From positions 1,178,001 to 1,242,000 of the forward strand of contig CASHTG010000012.1 in NCBI GenBank assembly GCA_949357655.1: a stretch of 64,000 nt of DNA. The letters are read 5' to 3'. This DNA comes from Parascedosporium putredinis. Taxonomy: Eukaryota > Ascomycota > Sordariomycetes > Microascales > Microascaceae. The position numbers and the translations under genes are program-made. The notes beneath the pieces were generated by a model. That model saw only the letters and a program-made list of their open reading frames with translations, was not told the origin of the DNA and did no database searches. Of the stretch, positions 1 through 11,781 are shown one piece after another. Numbering within the stretch: position 1 is the first letter of the stretch; each line of letters begins with the position of its first letter.

Positions 1-168
1 GCCAAGAAGTGGTTCCAGAACGACTCGGACGTGGAGGAGGAGGAGGAGCAAGGCCAGAGGGGTTCCAAGGCCAAGAAGAAGAGGAAGGGCGGCAAGGTTA
101 TCGAGATCCACCAAGATCCCGAGACTTTGGAAGATCTCGAGGCTTTGGCCACGGGTTTGTTGGATTAG
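1..168 (+). CDS. C-terminal end of an ATP-dependent RNA helicase, probably Dbp4 (partial)
   Basis: Frame 1 is open from the first base to a TAG at 166-168, giving the last 55 residues of a protein that starts outside the window. It begins AKKWFQNDSDVEEEEE, passes a basic KKKRKGGK patch and ends ETLEDLEALATGLLD. An acidic then lysine-rich tail closing on a leucine-rich 'TLEDLEALAxGLL' resembles the extreme C-terminus of fungal Dbp4/Hca4, a nucleolar DEAD-box helicase needed for 18S rRNA processing. That assignment rests on recall of tail similarity only: no helicase motif lies in the window. Another nucleolar protein with a similar charged tail is the alternative. Confidence 0.5.
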   Translation, partial: AKKWFQNDSDVEEEEEQGQRGSKAKKKRKGGKVIEIHQDPETLEDLEALATGLLD

Positions 169-3100
169 TAGTAGGAATCCTAAAGCGGTGGAACTGGAAC
201 TGGTCCAAAATCTTCTTAAAAACTCTCCTTCTTGTTTTTGATGTAAATTACATTATGTCCGCGTCAGCAAGCGCGCCAGACTTTTTTGCGGTGTTTCGAT
301 ACCCTAAAAACACGTCACTGAAAAGACGATTGGAAGAATAGTGGTGTGGTTTCCCTCCCCTCCGCCCCTTCTCCCAGGATCACCCAAGTTCATGCAGGGC
401 CGGAACATACATCGAATGTCCGCATCCCTGGATCCATGGGTCTGTTGATGTTGACTTTGAGCCCACCTCGCAACGTCCACGATATTTGATAATACCGCCC
501 GGAGACTCTGCGGTGGTTGCGAAGCACTTGAGGAATTTATCAACGTACAGCTATTCAATCAATTGAGCCCCACGATGGATCTATAGATCTCATATTAATA
601 CCATCCGTAGCTCATGATAGGTGGAGAAAAAGCGTCGGGCGTCGCGCATCAACACAGCTTTGCAGCCAAGCACCGGCCGCACCCATCATTGTATTATAGT
701 GCAGCGGAGGCAGCTAAAGGTTAGCGGGTGCGGCAAGAAATCAGTGAACGGACTCTCCCCATCTCCATGTAGTGTATGAGCAGTCGCCAACGTAATAACC
801 CATTCGTCGTTCAATAAGCGTGATGTATCAGCCCATGCGGAGATTTTGATTACCAGGGTGGGAATTGCCAGGCGGGCCTCGTGCTTCTGACAGGCGTGCC
901 GAGCAAAACCATAACATGTGATGGGCTGGGTTCAATGTTGTGAATACAACATAGGTGTGGATTGATTTCTGATGGGCTGTGGCCCCCAAACCTCCTCCTG
1001 AGGAATGAATAATACATGTAGGATTGATGAGTGGCCCATCATCCCCCCCCGGCAAATGCTAATTTCAGCCGCGATCGATCAGCCCTCTCTGCCTGGACTG
1101 TGGTGCCGGTATTATAGCCAGACGGCGGGAAGTGGGAAACTGCAGATTGGCATTGACCTGAGACTCGGCTCATCCAGCGCGGTGGGGTTTTCCCAGCAGG
1201 AGTTGCCAGCGAATATTACAAGCCATACTATGGTTGTTTGTTTATTGTAGCTGGAGTCATTCAAGACCCGCGTCGGGGCCAAGAAAGGCCCGGGTTTTAT
1301 TACATGGGTAGCCGGGGGCGCGGGATGGGGGACGGGAATTTATTGATGGAAGCTGGGGCGCGGAACGTTCGAAAGCAGGCCGTCGAGTAGCGTACATATC
1401 TAGTGTGGGGGAGGGGGAAAGAGGAACATTTGAAGACCAGAGGGAGGAGCAGAGTCGGCGAGGGAGTACAATGGAATCGAGAGACGGTTCTAGGATTCAA
1501 CCTCGAACGTTAGCCATACATACAATGGATCCATCCATGGATCTCTTCCAGTGCCAAACGCGGCGCCGCTACAACTGGAAGCCCACAGGGTGATATTGAT
1601 GGATCAATGATGAGAAGTAGAGGTCGCTTCACTGGACACTGAAGAGCAGACAGCGCCAGGCAGGCAACTTGAAGTACTCGTGGCACTGGAGCTGCCGGCC
1701 ACCGCGCACAAGCGCTGTGCGCCATGTACATGAAATGGCAATACACCCGTGTCATACTTCAAAGTCGTCTTTATCACCCGGGATCCGACCCATCCACATA
1801 GCCACTCGATAATAAAGGGGAGAAGACGCGCTAGGCATCCGCGGGGCCCCTTGATCGGGTCAAATCAAGCCTCTCTCATCCCGCCGAGGCAAACGCGACA
1901 AAGCCGAGACGGAGAGGGCCCCCGCCCCCGTTCGAGTTAGCCTCCTCTGGGGACTCGATTCGCCCAGGGTGGAGTCGTGTTGACTCGCTCACGCTTTCTC
2001 AATTACTTGCTTGCTTGCACATCAATTGCTAGTAGTTGAGTAGATGTACGAAGTATTCGACTCCCAAAGTTCCTATTCTTCGCCTCGGTGGCTTGTTTGC
2101 CCTGTTTGCCTGTATCCACTGGTGGCTAACATGGAAGAGCCTGTCGCCCCCTCCCTTTAGCGCTATCTTCTCCCATCAGCCAGTGCTAGTAGTACAACAT
2201 TGATGTTCCTGCAGCTTCGATACCCGGCGGTTTGCCACCAAGGTCCAATTGACGAAGAAGGAAAAGTGACCGTGGTGAAATCTAGAGACTGCACGGAGAA
2301 GAAGCCAAAACTGGGCTTTGAACGGTCCGGACCCCATCGATGATCAGTGGTGGATCTAGTCACTAATTTGATAGATACCGCAGGGGGACTCCAGTGGCAC
2401 CCTCAAGTGCTCCCTCTTCTTGTGTCTCTACATGGAGTCACTGCTGTCTGTCCCGCCGTCTCTGTCCGTCTGTCTCTGTCTCGCTGCCGCTGACCCAGTC
2501 AGACGGACATTCTTCTGTTTCCACCCCCTTCCACCCCTTCCACCCTTCAAGTTCCACCGTCCCTTTCCATCCGCTCCATCCCTTTGCCGAGCTTTCCATC
2601 CCGCACCTGTCTCGCCAAACCCCAGTTTCCCATTTCCCCAAGAAAACCACTTATTAGTTCTGGGACGGGAGACGGCTTCCTTGCCGTTAGTCCACCTTGA
2701 TTCGGCTTCTTCTTTTTTTCCCCTTCTTCCTTCCACCGCGAATGTGATGTGAGATCGAGATCCCTCCAATGACAGTAGTATAAGGTGGATTGAATCAATT
2801 TCTTCTCTACCCTTTCCCACAGCATAACTGCTTGTGACCTCCCGAGCTCTAGACCTGTTTGCATCTGGTTCCCTTCTTACGCTAAGAACCCTCTCTCCTG
2901 CCTTTGTAGATTTCTCTCTTTTTTTATTTATCTTTTTTTTTTTTTAATCCCTCTTATCCTCTTCTTCCCCGGATAACACTTCGCCCGTTTATCACAGTCT
3001 CTCTGTCTTTAGTGCCGGCATTTTCTTTTTCCTCTGGTTTCTTCTTTTCTTTTCTTTTTTTTGGCGCTGCGCTGCTTCGGACTGGACATTACCCCTCCAA

Positions 3101-3396
3101 CCCACGCACCCACGCACCCACGCATTTACGCACCCACGCACGCTGCCACGCTGCCATACCAATTCGTCCCACTCCGAACCAGCCCACCAGACCCGTGCTC
3201 TCTCGCCTCTAAAATCTGCGCGCTCCGACCAAGCACAACCTCGACGAAACAAATTGTAGCGGATACGCTCCCAGGCAGAAAGCACCACCACCACCACCAC
3301 CCCTGCTGCTGCTGCTTTCCCAGCCTCTGAGCACAACACCCGCGGCCGTCCCATTGCCGCCGCCGCCGCCGCCTCCTCCTCCTCCTCCCCGAGCCC
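169..3396. other. Intergenic region and microsatellite-rich leader of FAD1
   Basis: I see no convincing gene in these 3.2 kb. From about 2390 the plus strand becomes strongly pyrimidine-rich, as in fungal promoters and leaders, with a T tract near 2920-2946. Just before the FAD1 start lie several simple repeats: CACGCACC-type units (about 3102-3142), CAC repeats (about 3282-3300), CTG repeats (about 3303-3315) and CCG then CCT repeats (about 3357-3388). Open frames here are low-complexity products of these repeats. Confidence 0.6.
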
Positions 3397-4598
3397 ATGG
3401 CTTTCACGGCGACTCTCCAATCCATCCGGTCACTCTTACGCTCCCCAGCCTCCCGACGCTCCAAGTCCCTCTCCGTGAACCAAGTCTCCGTTTCCGCCGA
3501 CGACACCGTCACCGCTTCCATGCCTGTGGCCACTACGATAGACGGCCCACTGCAGTCGGGGAAGGAGGTCGTGGTGACCACCACCACCACCTCCATCGCC
3601 GTGTCCGAGTCCAGCAGCACCCCGCTACCGAGGTCGTCGAGGATGTCTCCGTGGCCAGGGGCGTCATGGTGAACGGCGTCGACGAGGGAGAGGCCCTCCA
3701 CGACCTGCCCAGAGTCTGCGCCGCGCTCGACGAAAAGGTGACGAGGTTGCTGGAAGAGGAACGCGCCGACGAGACCTTCAAGGGCATGCAGGAAAGGGTC
3801 CGTCAATCCATGGATATCATTGCAGAGTCCCTACGCCGATACAAGTAAGTCTCCACCACCCACCACCCGCCACCTTCACCTTCACCACCGCGCTCTCGAG
3901 AGCCCAAGGTTGCGCCTTCTTCTTCAAACCTGCCCCTACTGTACCCTCGTACCCTTTTGCCACGAGCAGCTAGACTAACCTGCTCGATTTTTCCTTTCGC
4001 AACCCCTTCTCAGCCCCGAAGAGCTCGCCATGTCGTATAACGGCGGCAAAGACTGCCTCGTCCTGCTCATCCTCCTCCTCGCCGGAATCCATCGCCACTC
4101 CCAATCGACCAACAGCTCCGCCCCGCCTCCCAAGACCCTCCAGTCCGTGTATATCATCCCCCTCACCCCTTCCCCGAGGTGGACGCCTTCGTTGCTCGGT
4201 CCTCCAAGACCTACTCCCTCAACCTCACCCGCTCCACCCTCCCCATGCGCCAGGCCCTTTCCGCCTACCTCGCCGCCAACCCTGCCCTCCGTGCCGTCTT
4301 CGTCGGCACCCGCCGGACCGATCCCCACGGCGCCACCCTCACCTCCTTTGACGAGACGGACGGCGACTGGCCGCGCTTCATGCGCATCCACCCCGTCCTC
4401 GACTGGCACTACACCGAAATCTGGGCCCTCCTGCGCGCTCTCGATGTTGAGTACTGCAAGCTTTACGACATGGGCTACACGAGTTTGGGCGGCACCACAG
4501 ACACCTTGCCCAATCCCGCGCTCAAGAGCTCCGGCGGTAGCTTCCGCCCCGCCTATGAACTCGTAGACGACGACGAAGAGAGGCTAGGAAGGGACTAA
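3397..4598 (+). CDS. FAD1: FAD synthase (FMN adenylyltransferase), two exons, two frame breaks
   Basis: Transfers AMP from ATP to FMN to make FAD, in the PAPS-reductase-like family. The start ATG at 3397 sits in a good context (GCCCATGG). Exon 1 ends at 3844, a GTAAGT intron spans 3845-4013 with an ACTAAC branch site, and exon 2 runs to TAA at 4596-4598. Family signatures are clear: the nucleotide-binding loop SYNGGKDC right after the intron, then GTRRTDPHG, the IHPVLDWHYTEIW block and LYDMGYTSLGGTTDTLPNP near the C-terminus. Two frame breaks, each explained by one missing C, lie at 3618-3621 and in the C run at 4157-4161; with both counted the coding length is 1035 nt, or 344 residues, normal for fungal Fad1. 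A Ser/Thr-rich N-terminal 110 residues precede the enzyme domain. Confidence 0.9.
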
Positions 4599-6320
4599 TA
4601 CGATCACTCGGTAGGCGGCATAAACCGCCTGCACATCCTTTTGGGCTAGCCGGGCGGGATAGAATTCATGGTGCAGGGGGATTGTCACGAAATCAAAGGG
4701 GTCCGTTATAGTTCTTCAAATGGCGATGGACTCGGCTCCATGGGGGAAACTGGCGCATCTGCTTTTTTAATGCTTTGTTTCTTTCTCTTTTCCTCTCCAA
4801 GGGAGACTGTTTTTTTTCTTTTTCTCTTTTCTAGCACTCGGATTTGAGGGAGGTCATCACGCTCATTCTCCTCATCACGCTCATTCTCCTCATCAATCTT
4901 GTCGTTTTTCTTCCCCTTTCCTTTTCACCATTTACATCGCAGGGGAAAACAGCTCCCATCGCGCCAGCCCACCCATAGACATTTTGAGGAACGCTAGTCC
5001 AGCCCGCTGTTCCGCGACGGACGACGGAAGGAAAAAGTCTTGTTAAGCATCATGACGAGGATCCATTGAGGGACGCTTGCCCCGCGGGTTGGCTTGAGAA
5101 AGAAAAAGAACCAAAAAAAAAAGGGGAAAAGAGAAAAGAGTGAGCGAGGATGGCATGGAATGCACGCAGCAAGATTCTAGAGGATTTTCTCTCCCCCACA
5201 TACGATGAAGCATACCAGTGGGGGAGAGCAAAGGGGCTTGTAACAGATGGATAGTAGAAGGATTTTGCATATAGATCAGAGCTCGAAATTCGAGACGGTT
5301 GTTTTTCTTCTCTTCAGATTGTCATGACCACGCCAGTCCCTGTTCCCATTTGAACGTCTCCTCGACATCTTGCTCTCCTCGACTTTCGAGTGCCGACTCG
5401 GCGTTTTCCTCTAGTAACCCCATTTCTTTTTCCTGTTGTTCCTGTGCGCCTTAGACAACTTGCATCGCGACTCTCCCGAGTCCCGTTGTGCATTTCTTTT
5501 TACTTTTTTACTTTTTTCCTTATTCAACCCCTCCGGATAAATCTGATTCCAGGAGTAGTGGCACTGCAAAAGGGAAAAACCAAGTTTGGCTAGGCACGGC
5601 ATATCGCTGTTCCATGCATGCCGAGCTCCTTAGGGGCTGGTTCTGGTTCTTCTCTCGTATTTGAAATCCGGCAGGACGCACGAAGCGGGAGAAGAGGGAA
5701 TATACAAATAAGGCGCCCAGATAAGCAGCCAACTGTGTGGGTCGGGGGAGGAGGGAGAGGGCGAAGGACGAGGGGACAAGGGTGGGAAGCGGCTTAAATA
5801 AACATCTATAAAACTCAAACACAAAGAGGTATCGTTTTTCTTCTTCTCTCGCTCACTCGGCGCCGTCATGGACCCAGGGAAACCAAAGAAAAGAACCAGA
5901 GAAGAGCAAAAAAAAAAAAAAGAAAAAAAGAAAAAAAAAGATGGAAAATAGAGAAGATGCAAGAACATTGAAGAATAAGAAACAAAGGCAAGAAAGCTGA
6001 CATCACAAACACCTTTGCCATCCTCGAAACGCCAGGGCTACCTGCTACCTTTGACTAAGAGAAGAAGGAGAGAAAAAGAAGAGTAGAAGAAAGAAGGAGA
6101 AAGGCAGAAAGGTCTAGCCTGATACACAAACGGCAAGAAACGGTGATGGCCCCAGCACCTAGGTAAAATGTGACACAACAGGGGTCAAGGGGTAGGCTCG
6201 CTGAGTCTGCCTTGCTCCGCAAAACGCATCGTGTACAGCGCATGAGGCAACGACGAGAAAAGATTAATAACCTCCATCCCTCTTCTGATTATCGTAAAAA
6301 CATCGCGATGCGTAACCTGC
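4599..6320. other. Intergenic region between two convergent genes
   Basis: This 1.7-kb stretch lies between the 3' ends of FAD1 and the SUN-domain gene. It holds an 18-bp direct tandem repeat (two copies, 4855-4890, unit beginning CATCACGCTC), pyrimidine tracts, and an A-rich run at about 5908-5940. I see no gene: the open frames are short, low-complexity and unlike known proteins. Confidence 0.5.
4855..4890. repeat. 18-bp tandem repeat, two copies
   Basis: Two identical adjacent copies of an 18-bp unit beginning CATCACGCTC occur downstream of FAD1; a partial third copy (CATCA) follows. No function is apparent. Confidence 0.8.
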
Positions 6321-9117
6321 TTAGTCGAGCTCAACCCCTTGCCCTCCGCCGTGCGAGACATTGCCGTAAAGCCTCACTCGATACAGGCATGTCTTGAGAG
6401 CGTCCCCGTGGTTCGTCCTCGCCACGAGTTGCACGTGGTCCGTTGTAACGCCCATGTTGGCCAACTCTTCCGAGAGCCTATGGACGTAAATGCCACCTTG
6501 GCGCTCGCTAGAATCGTACTCAAAGCCGCCAATCTGGAGAAAACACCCGCCTTCGCCGCATGAGCTAGGCTGGAACCCGAGGGAGTCACTCTGTCGTTTT
6601 GGAAACTGGGCGGCGGCGAAATCAAGAAGACGCTTCTGCTGCCGCACGCCATCGACATATGCCCAGATTTCTATTTCTTTGGGCCGGGCATCAGGGCTTA
6701 AAGTCGCTCCGGGAAGGATGTGCTCCACAACGACGTATTCAGGAGTAATGACTTTTCCGAGCTGGATCGACAACTTTGCCGGCATGGGGCGGCCCGAATG
6801 GTCTACTCCGAGGGCGCCGCACCAAGCATCCCCGCTATTCTCCCAAGGCTGAAATACGGATCCGTGGCCCAGGGGGAGCTGACCTAAACGACTTGAACCA
6901 GTTAACCGTGCCGAGCCTTTGGGGTTTCGTAGGGTAATATGTCGGCGAAGACTCTTGAACGTTGATTGTCGCCCCAGTTCCAACGCTGAAGAAGTTGACC
7001 CGGTTGCGGAGGTCCTTGTCCCATGTAGACATAATTTGGCCATTCGCGAAAGCTTTCAGGCTAGCCTCTCGAATGGCCTTGAGTACGGCTTCGTCCACGA
7101 GTGCCTTTATCTGGTCGCTGGATAACCCAGCACGAACCTTGGTGTCGATCGTATGTTGTATTATCGTTTCCACGCGCTTTTCGTGGTTGGCCAAGGCGCT
7201 CTTCATTTCGGCTTGAATCTGCCGCCTATGGGCAGTAAACTCTGGTTGGAGGAGTCGTAAGAACTCTTCACGCGTTAGGAGCTCTTTTGTAAGTTCTGGG
7301 CTCTTTAGCCTCTCCCGAATCAAAAGGTCCAGGTTTTCGTCGACAGGCGTTGCAGGTGTTGCAGGCGCGGATTGGCGGGGGCGGCATCCACCCCGAGGAT
7401 TCGAGCTACCTTGACTCGGTTAGTTTGAAGCCAACGCTCCCACGACTTTGGCATCTTGCCCGTTCCTAGCTCAGCGTCCATGTGGTTCCGTACGGCTTCC
7501 CAGTGCTTTCCCGAAGTAAACTTTTGGCCATCACGAGATAATTCAAGTTGCACGACAGTATCATCAAGACGAACTTTGTCTCGCAGTGCGTGCCAAAAGT
7601 CCTCCGAGATGACTGGCTTGCCACCCCTTCCAGGAGTGATGTGGATCACCTTTGGTAGCATCGTGCCAAGCTGTTTAAGAGAGTCTTGATGGCTCTTGGA
7701 GGAGGACTGCAATTTCGCAATCTCGCGATGTGCATCTCGGACCAAGTCAAGGTATTCGCTCGTGTTTCCGTCAAGGCCTCCGAGGCCGTGGCGGATGGAA
7801 AACGGCATAAGCTGCCGGAGATTGTAACCTACACTATCCCAGCCATACCAATCAAAGGCTGGAGGCGTAAACGTGACAATGTTTATCGCTAGCCACCAAG
7901 CTAAAAGCGTGGTGAGGACAACAAGGCCAGAGCCAGCGTAGTGTAATAAACGGTCTGATAGCCCCTCTAGTTTGTTGGTCGTGGAGAACCTTTCTCGTGG
8001 AGTCCGGGGTTTGGTGTTTTGAGAAGAGCGTGGCGGGCTTCTTGCTCGTGGAGACCGAGGTCTCGTGTTTTGAGAAGGACGCGGCAGGTTTTGGCGAGCA
8101 TCTTCCGGTGACCCCGACCGACCCGAGCTTTCATTCGAGCTAACGTCCGAGTGATCCGGATCACCTCGGTCCGCCGTCAACCTCTCTTCCATTTGCGCCT
8201 GCAGGCGTGGTGGAAGCCCTCCGAAGACGGATTGGCGTGGTTGTGGGTCGCTCGTGGTCTGGTCTCGGGAAATTCTAGCGCTTCGTCTCGGAGTAGGTGC
8301 GCTATCAGAGCTGCTCAAAGAAGGCTGGGCGGCAGTGCCATTTGGACCGCGTTGGCCTAATGTTCCGGGAAAAAGCTTATTCGCCTGTCCCACGAGGAAG
8401 TCGACAGTTCGGGGTATGCTTAAGCTGCTTCCGGGTAGAGAAGAGCCGGGACCACGCGGAGCGGGGTGGGGGTTATAGCCAGATCAGAGGCGAATGCGTC
8501 GGGGCTATCTTGTCTAGCCCTTCGGTTGATGCTACTCTCCGCGTTATATGTGCGGTTAGAGGATTGTGACCAGAGGAAGTTGCGCGGGATCCAGAGCGCG
8601 CCACGAGCACGCGGGTCTCGGCCTGGCGTCGCGTTTGACTGGGGTGCTCGACTAACGGTACCCGTGCCGCCAGCTTGAGATGTGAGCCGGGCATTTGGCG
8701 CCGGTCCTTGCGCAATTCCAGCCATAGCTGTTATGATAGGAGGCAAATCCGGCTCCGGCTCAGGGGGTATATCTGGGTCTGTAGGACGCCGTACCATGTC
8801 AGGTAGAGGGTCTACAAGTGGCTCTGGGGTGGCGCAGATCCAGCGGGCGCGGGAGAGGTGTCCAGCGCGGACTCATCTTCATCATCAGAAGGTTCCGCCA
8901 TCGCCTCTTGCAACGCCTCGCCAATAGCTTCATTGAGCTCCCTCCGCTTTCCACGGCGAGGATTTATGAGTTGGTGGGTTGTTTCCGAGCCATAACTAGT
9001 AAGGACCCGGGACGGCAGTGGAGGCATTTCATCGCGTACGGCGACGCCATATCTTGCAGCTTCCACCTCCCGAGGTTGCGAGGATCTCGCACGAGTGGCA
9101 GCTCTCTTTGGAGGCAT
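6321..9117 (-). CDS. SUN-domain (Sad1/UNC-84) nuclear envelope protein, four frame breaks
   Basis: SUN proteins sit in the inner nuclear membrane and pair with KASH proteins to link chromatin or spindle pole bodies to the cytoskeleton. Translation starts at 9117 (MPPKRAATRARSS) and stops at TAA 6323-6321, about 932 residues. The order is: a basic, disordered nucleoplasmic region containing repeated SxxSQNTxPRxPR units; one TM segment near residues 390-415 (LVVLTTLLAWWLAINIV); a helical lumenal region; and a C-terminal SUN domain near 750-930 with EYVVVEHI, KEIEIWAYV and a final YRVRLYGNVSHG. Frame breaks lie at 8826-8830, 8463-8466, 7321-7324 (one base missing each) and 6871-6875 (two missing or one extra). 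No intron is needed. Domain order fits fungal Sad1-like proteins, although this one is long because of the N-terminal region. Confidence 0.88.
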
Positions 9118-11781
9118 AATGCCGAGTTGAACGTTAGAGATGGAAGAGGTCAGTAGGTGCGATTTGCGGCCGTAGCCGCGTGGAGAGCGATCCGAGGCCC
9201 CACGCGTCGTCGCAACGAGCGGCGATTTAGACTAGCGTAGCAGTATGGCTGCAGGTGATACTTCACTTCTTTCTGAGAATAATGGGGAAATTTTAAAAGG
9301 ATTTGGTGCGCCGGTAAATGGAGATGAAGTGAATGCGCAAGGGGGATGAGTTTAAGATGAGTGAAACTGAAGAGTTGGTGAAAGAAGTAGGGCGGTGGGT
9401 TCGACTTTGAAGATGAATTGTTTGGCGGTTTTGTTAGGCCCCGAAGAAAGAAAAGAAAAGAAAAGATGCAGGTTGGGTCTTTCCTCAAAAGACCTAGTCG
9501 AGGTAAAGAAGAAGCGCGGTGCCTCGAGAAGATGCGATGTCTGCCCTTGCGCTTAATGAAAATGGTGACCGGGAAGGCGCACTGCACTTTTGCAAGTGAA
9601 CTGAGAATTCAAGCCTATTGCCGATATCCTCGTGGTCTGGTAGGTTGCCGATGGGATCTCACAGCCGACCCCAAGAGATCTCTGATCTTTACACGTCCTA
9701 GTCCTAGAGCGAGAGAGAGATGAAGATCCCATGGCAGTCGTGACAAGACTCTTGAGATGAGGTTTGTTGACTGGGGGACGTGGATGATAAAAGACTTGGT
9801 TGGATTTTTCTGCTGGGTGGAATTCAAAAGATGCAGAATGAGTTGGGAGGAATGTTGAAAGGGATCGATCCTATACTTAGATTTTTCCCAGGGCGAGGTT
9901 CATAGTGTCGCTTGCAGCCTTTCGAGATGGAGGGTAAGGCGTTGGGCCATGAGATGAGAGTTGGAATGTTTTTGGCCGCTTTTTTCCCTTCTTTTTTTCC
10001 CGCCAGTGCTTGGGCCTGACTCTTCTGGGAAGGAGGTGACTTGGCCGAGATGGCTTTTTTTCCTCCCAGAGAAAACGATGCCTTTACTCAGGACAGCTCC
10101 TGAGAAGACGTATTAATTGGCTCTCGACATTGTTGGAGGCTGGGTACTGATGCTTGTCAATGTCTGTCTGGTCAGTCTAGTCAGTCTGGTCGGTCTCGTC
10201 GCGTCCGCTCTTCAACGGCCACATCATATTGCCACTGGCGTTGGCACCTTGGGCAGGTGGTTGGGATGTGGCAACGGTGCGCGTTCGCCGAAAACGGCAA
10301 GGTCACCCCAGCTCGCTTCTGCCCAAGCAACTTGTTGAAGTGCTCATTGCAACATGTTCTTCCGATATTCAAGCGGGGTCTGTCAAAAGTTGTGACCAAA
10401 TTACTGCTTAGTCATCGGGAAAGAGCTGGATGTGGGAAAGTTCTCTTGTCCCAAATATCCATTGTATTATCAGTGAAGGGTAAGCTCGAGAACTTGCTTA
10501 TTATGTTACGCCCGGCACGAGTGATGCTGCGCGTAGTTGGCAAGATCAGAAGCAGATGCATCCCAGCCTGCATTCATGCATCTCATCTCACTCTCGCCAA
10601 GTAATAATACCTCAGATTGGCCATGAACGGGTTTGTTGGAGAGAAACAATGTTTCACAATGTTCCCCACCACCAGGTACTGGCCTTCGCCCCAGCTTCTC
10701 CTCATCATCGAGGAATTGACCACTCACCGTGGACAACACTGAACATCTGAACCCCCACCTTCACGCCCCCTCTTTGTTCCTTGTGTGGAGAAGTCCATTT
10801 TCGAAGCTTGCCCCTCCAAAAATTTCCGCAAAGAGCTCAAGCCGGCCCAAATCCCACAATGCTCATTGCAGCGCGTATAAACTTTCACAGAGCTCCCACT
10901 CGGACGCATCGCAAATGGACTCGCTACGTCACGCTGTCCTGATATAATATGGTGTGGATAGCCCATCCCACCATTCAACCCACCTCAAGGCCTCAATCCT
11001 CCCCGCCGGGTCGATAGAAGCCCCGCAGCTCGCCAGTGTGAAAGCAAGGGAGAAGGACCGCTGTCTGAGAATGACAAGCCGGTGCATGGTTGACATGAGA
11101 GAACGAGGCGCAGCTCTCACTCGCTCCCATCCTGTCCCACTCCCGTCACCGATAATCGTAAATCAGCCTGCATGGTTCCAGAACAAAATACCGAACACGA
11201 GGCGAGGTCGAGCGCTTGAGCTCTGTCCCCGAGGACCGTGGTCTATGATTGATTCGCTTCCAGACATAGAGATTGTAGGCGCATCGCACCCATTGAAACA
11301 TTGAAGTGTAGTAATATTGGTGATATTGGTGGTGAGGGATGTTGGTTCCAACCCCCGGCATCGACGATGCGGCAGGCTGCTACTGCGCCTTTCGGTCGTA
11401 AGGCCTTTTTCTCTAGCCAGCTGGATGTAAGGAAACGAAAAGTAAAAGGGATCTGAGACACTACCAACCGTGAAGCGGGATCGATTCTTTGTAACCATGC
11501 TGTCTCAACCGATGGACACCCGATACTTTTGCGTCCGGCTAGTACACCTATGATACCTAACCCCTCCCGCGCATTAGTTCCCTCGCAAGATTGATGGATC
11601 CTGCCGCCACCCCGTGTCCGCCTGTCGCAACATGGCGCCGCTTTCGTATTCATCAATTGATATTCAGAGGAGGGAAGGGAAGAGATCTTAATTCTCTTCA
11701 GCTCCTCCTCCCTTCACGTTCCCCAGTTCCCAACAGCCCGCGTCGCATTATCCGATCTCTCCAACTAACAAAGCTTCCAAA
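9118..11781. other. Divergent intergenic region between the SUN and epimerase genes
   Basis: Two genes are transcribed away from this 2.66-kb region, so both promoters should lie within it. It is pyrimidine-rich on the minus strand next to the SUN start (about 9150-9480). An imperfect GTCAGTCTG-type tandem repeat occupies about 10161-10200. I see no coding region with family similarity and no tRNA. Confidence 0.5.
10161..10200. repeat. Short imperfect tandem repeat (GTCAGTCTG-like)
   Basis: About four imperfect units of roughly 10 bp, of the type GTCAGTCTG, follow each other on the plus strand in a non-coding region. Confidence 0.6.

Noticed and set aside
3126..3806. 226-codon minus-strand open frame over the FAD1 start
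   Set aside because: Antisense shadow of the Ser/Thr- and repeat-rich FAD1 leader and exon 1; its sequence is runs of Arg, Trp and Val from microsatellites.
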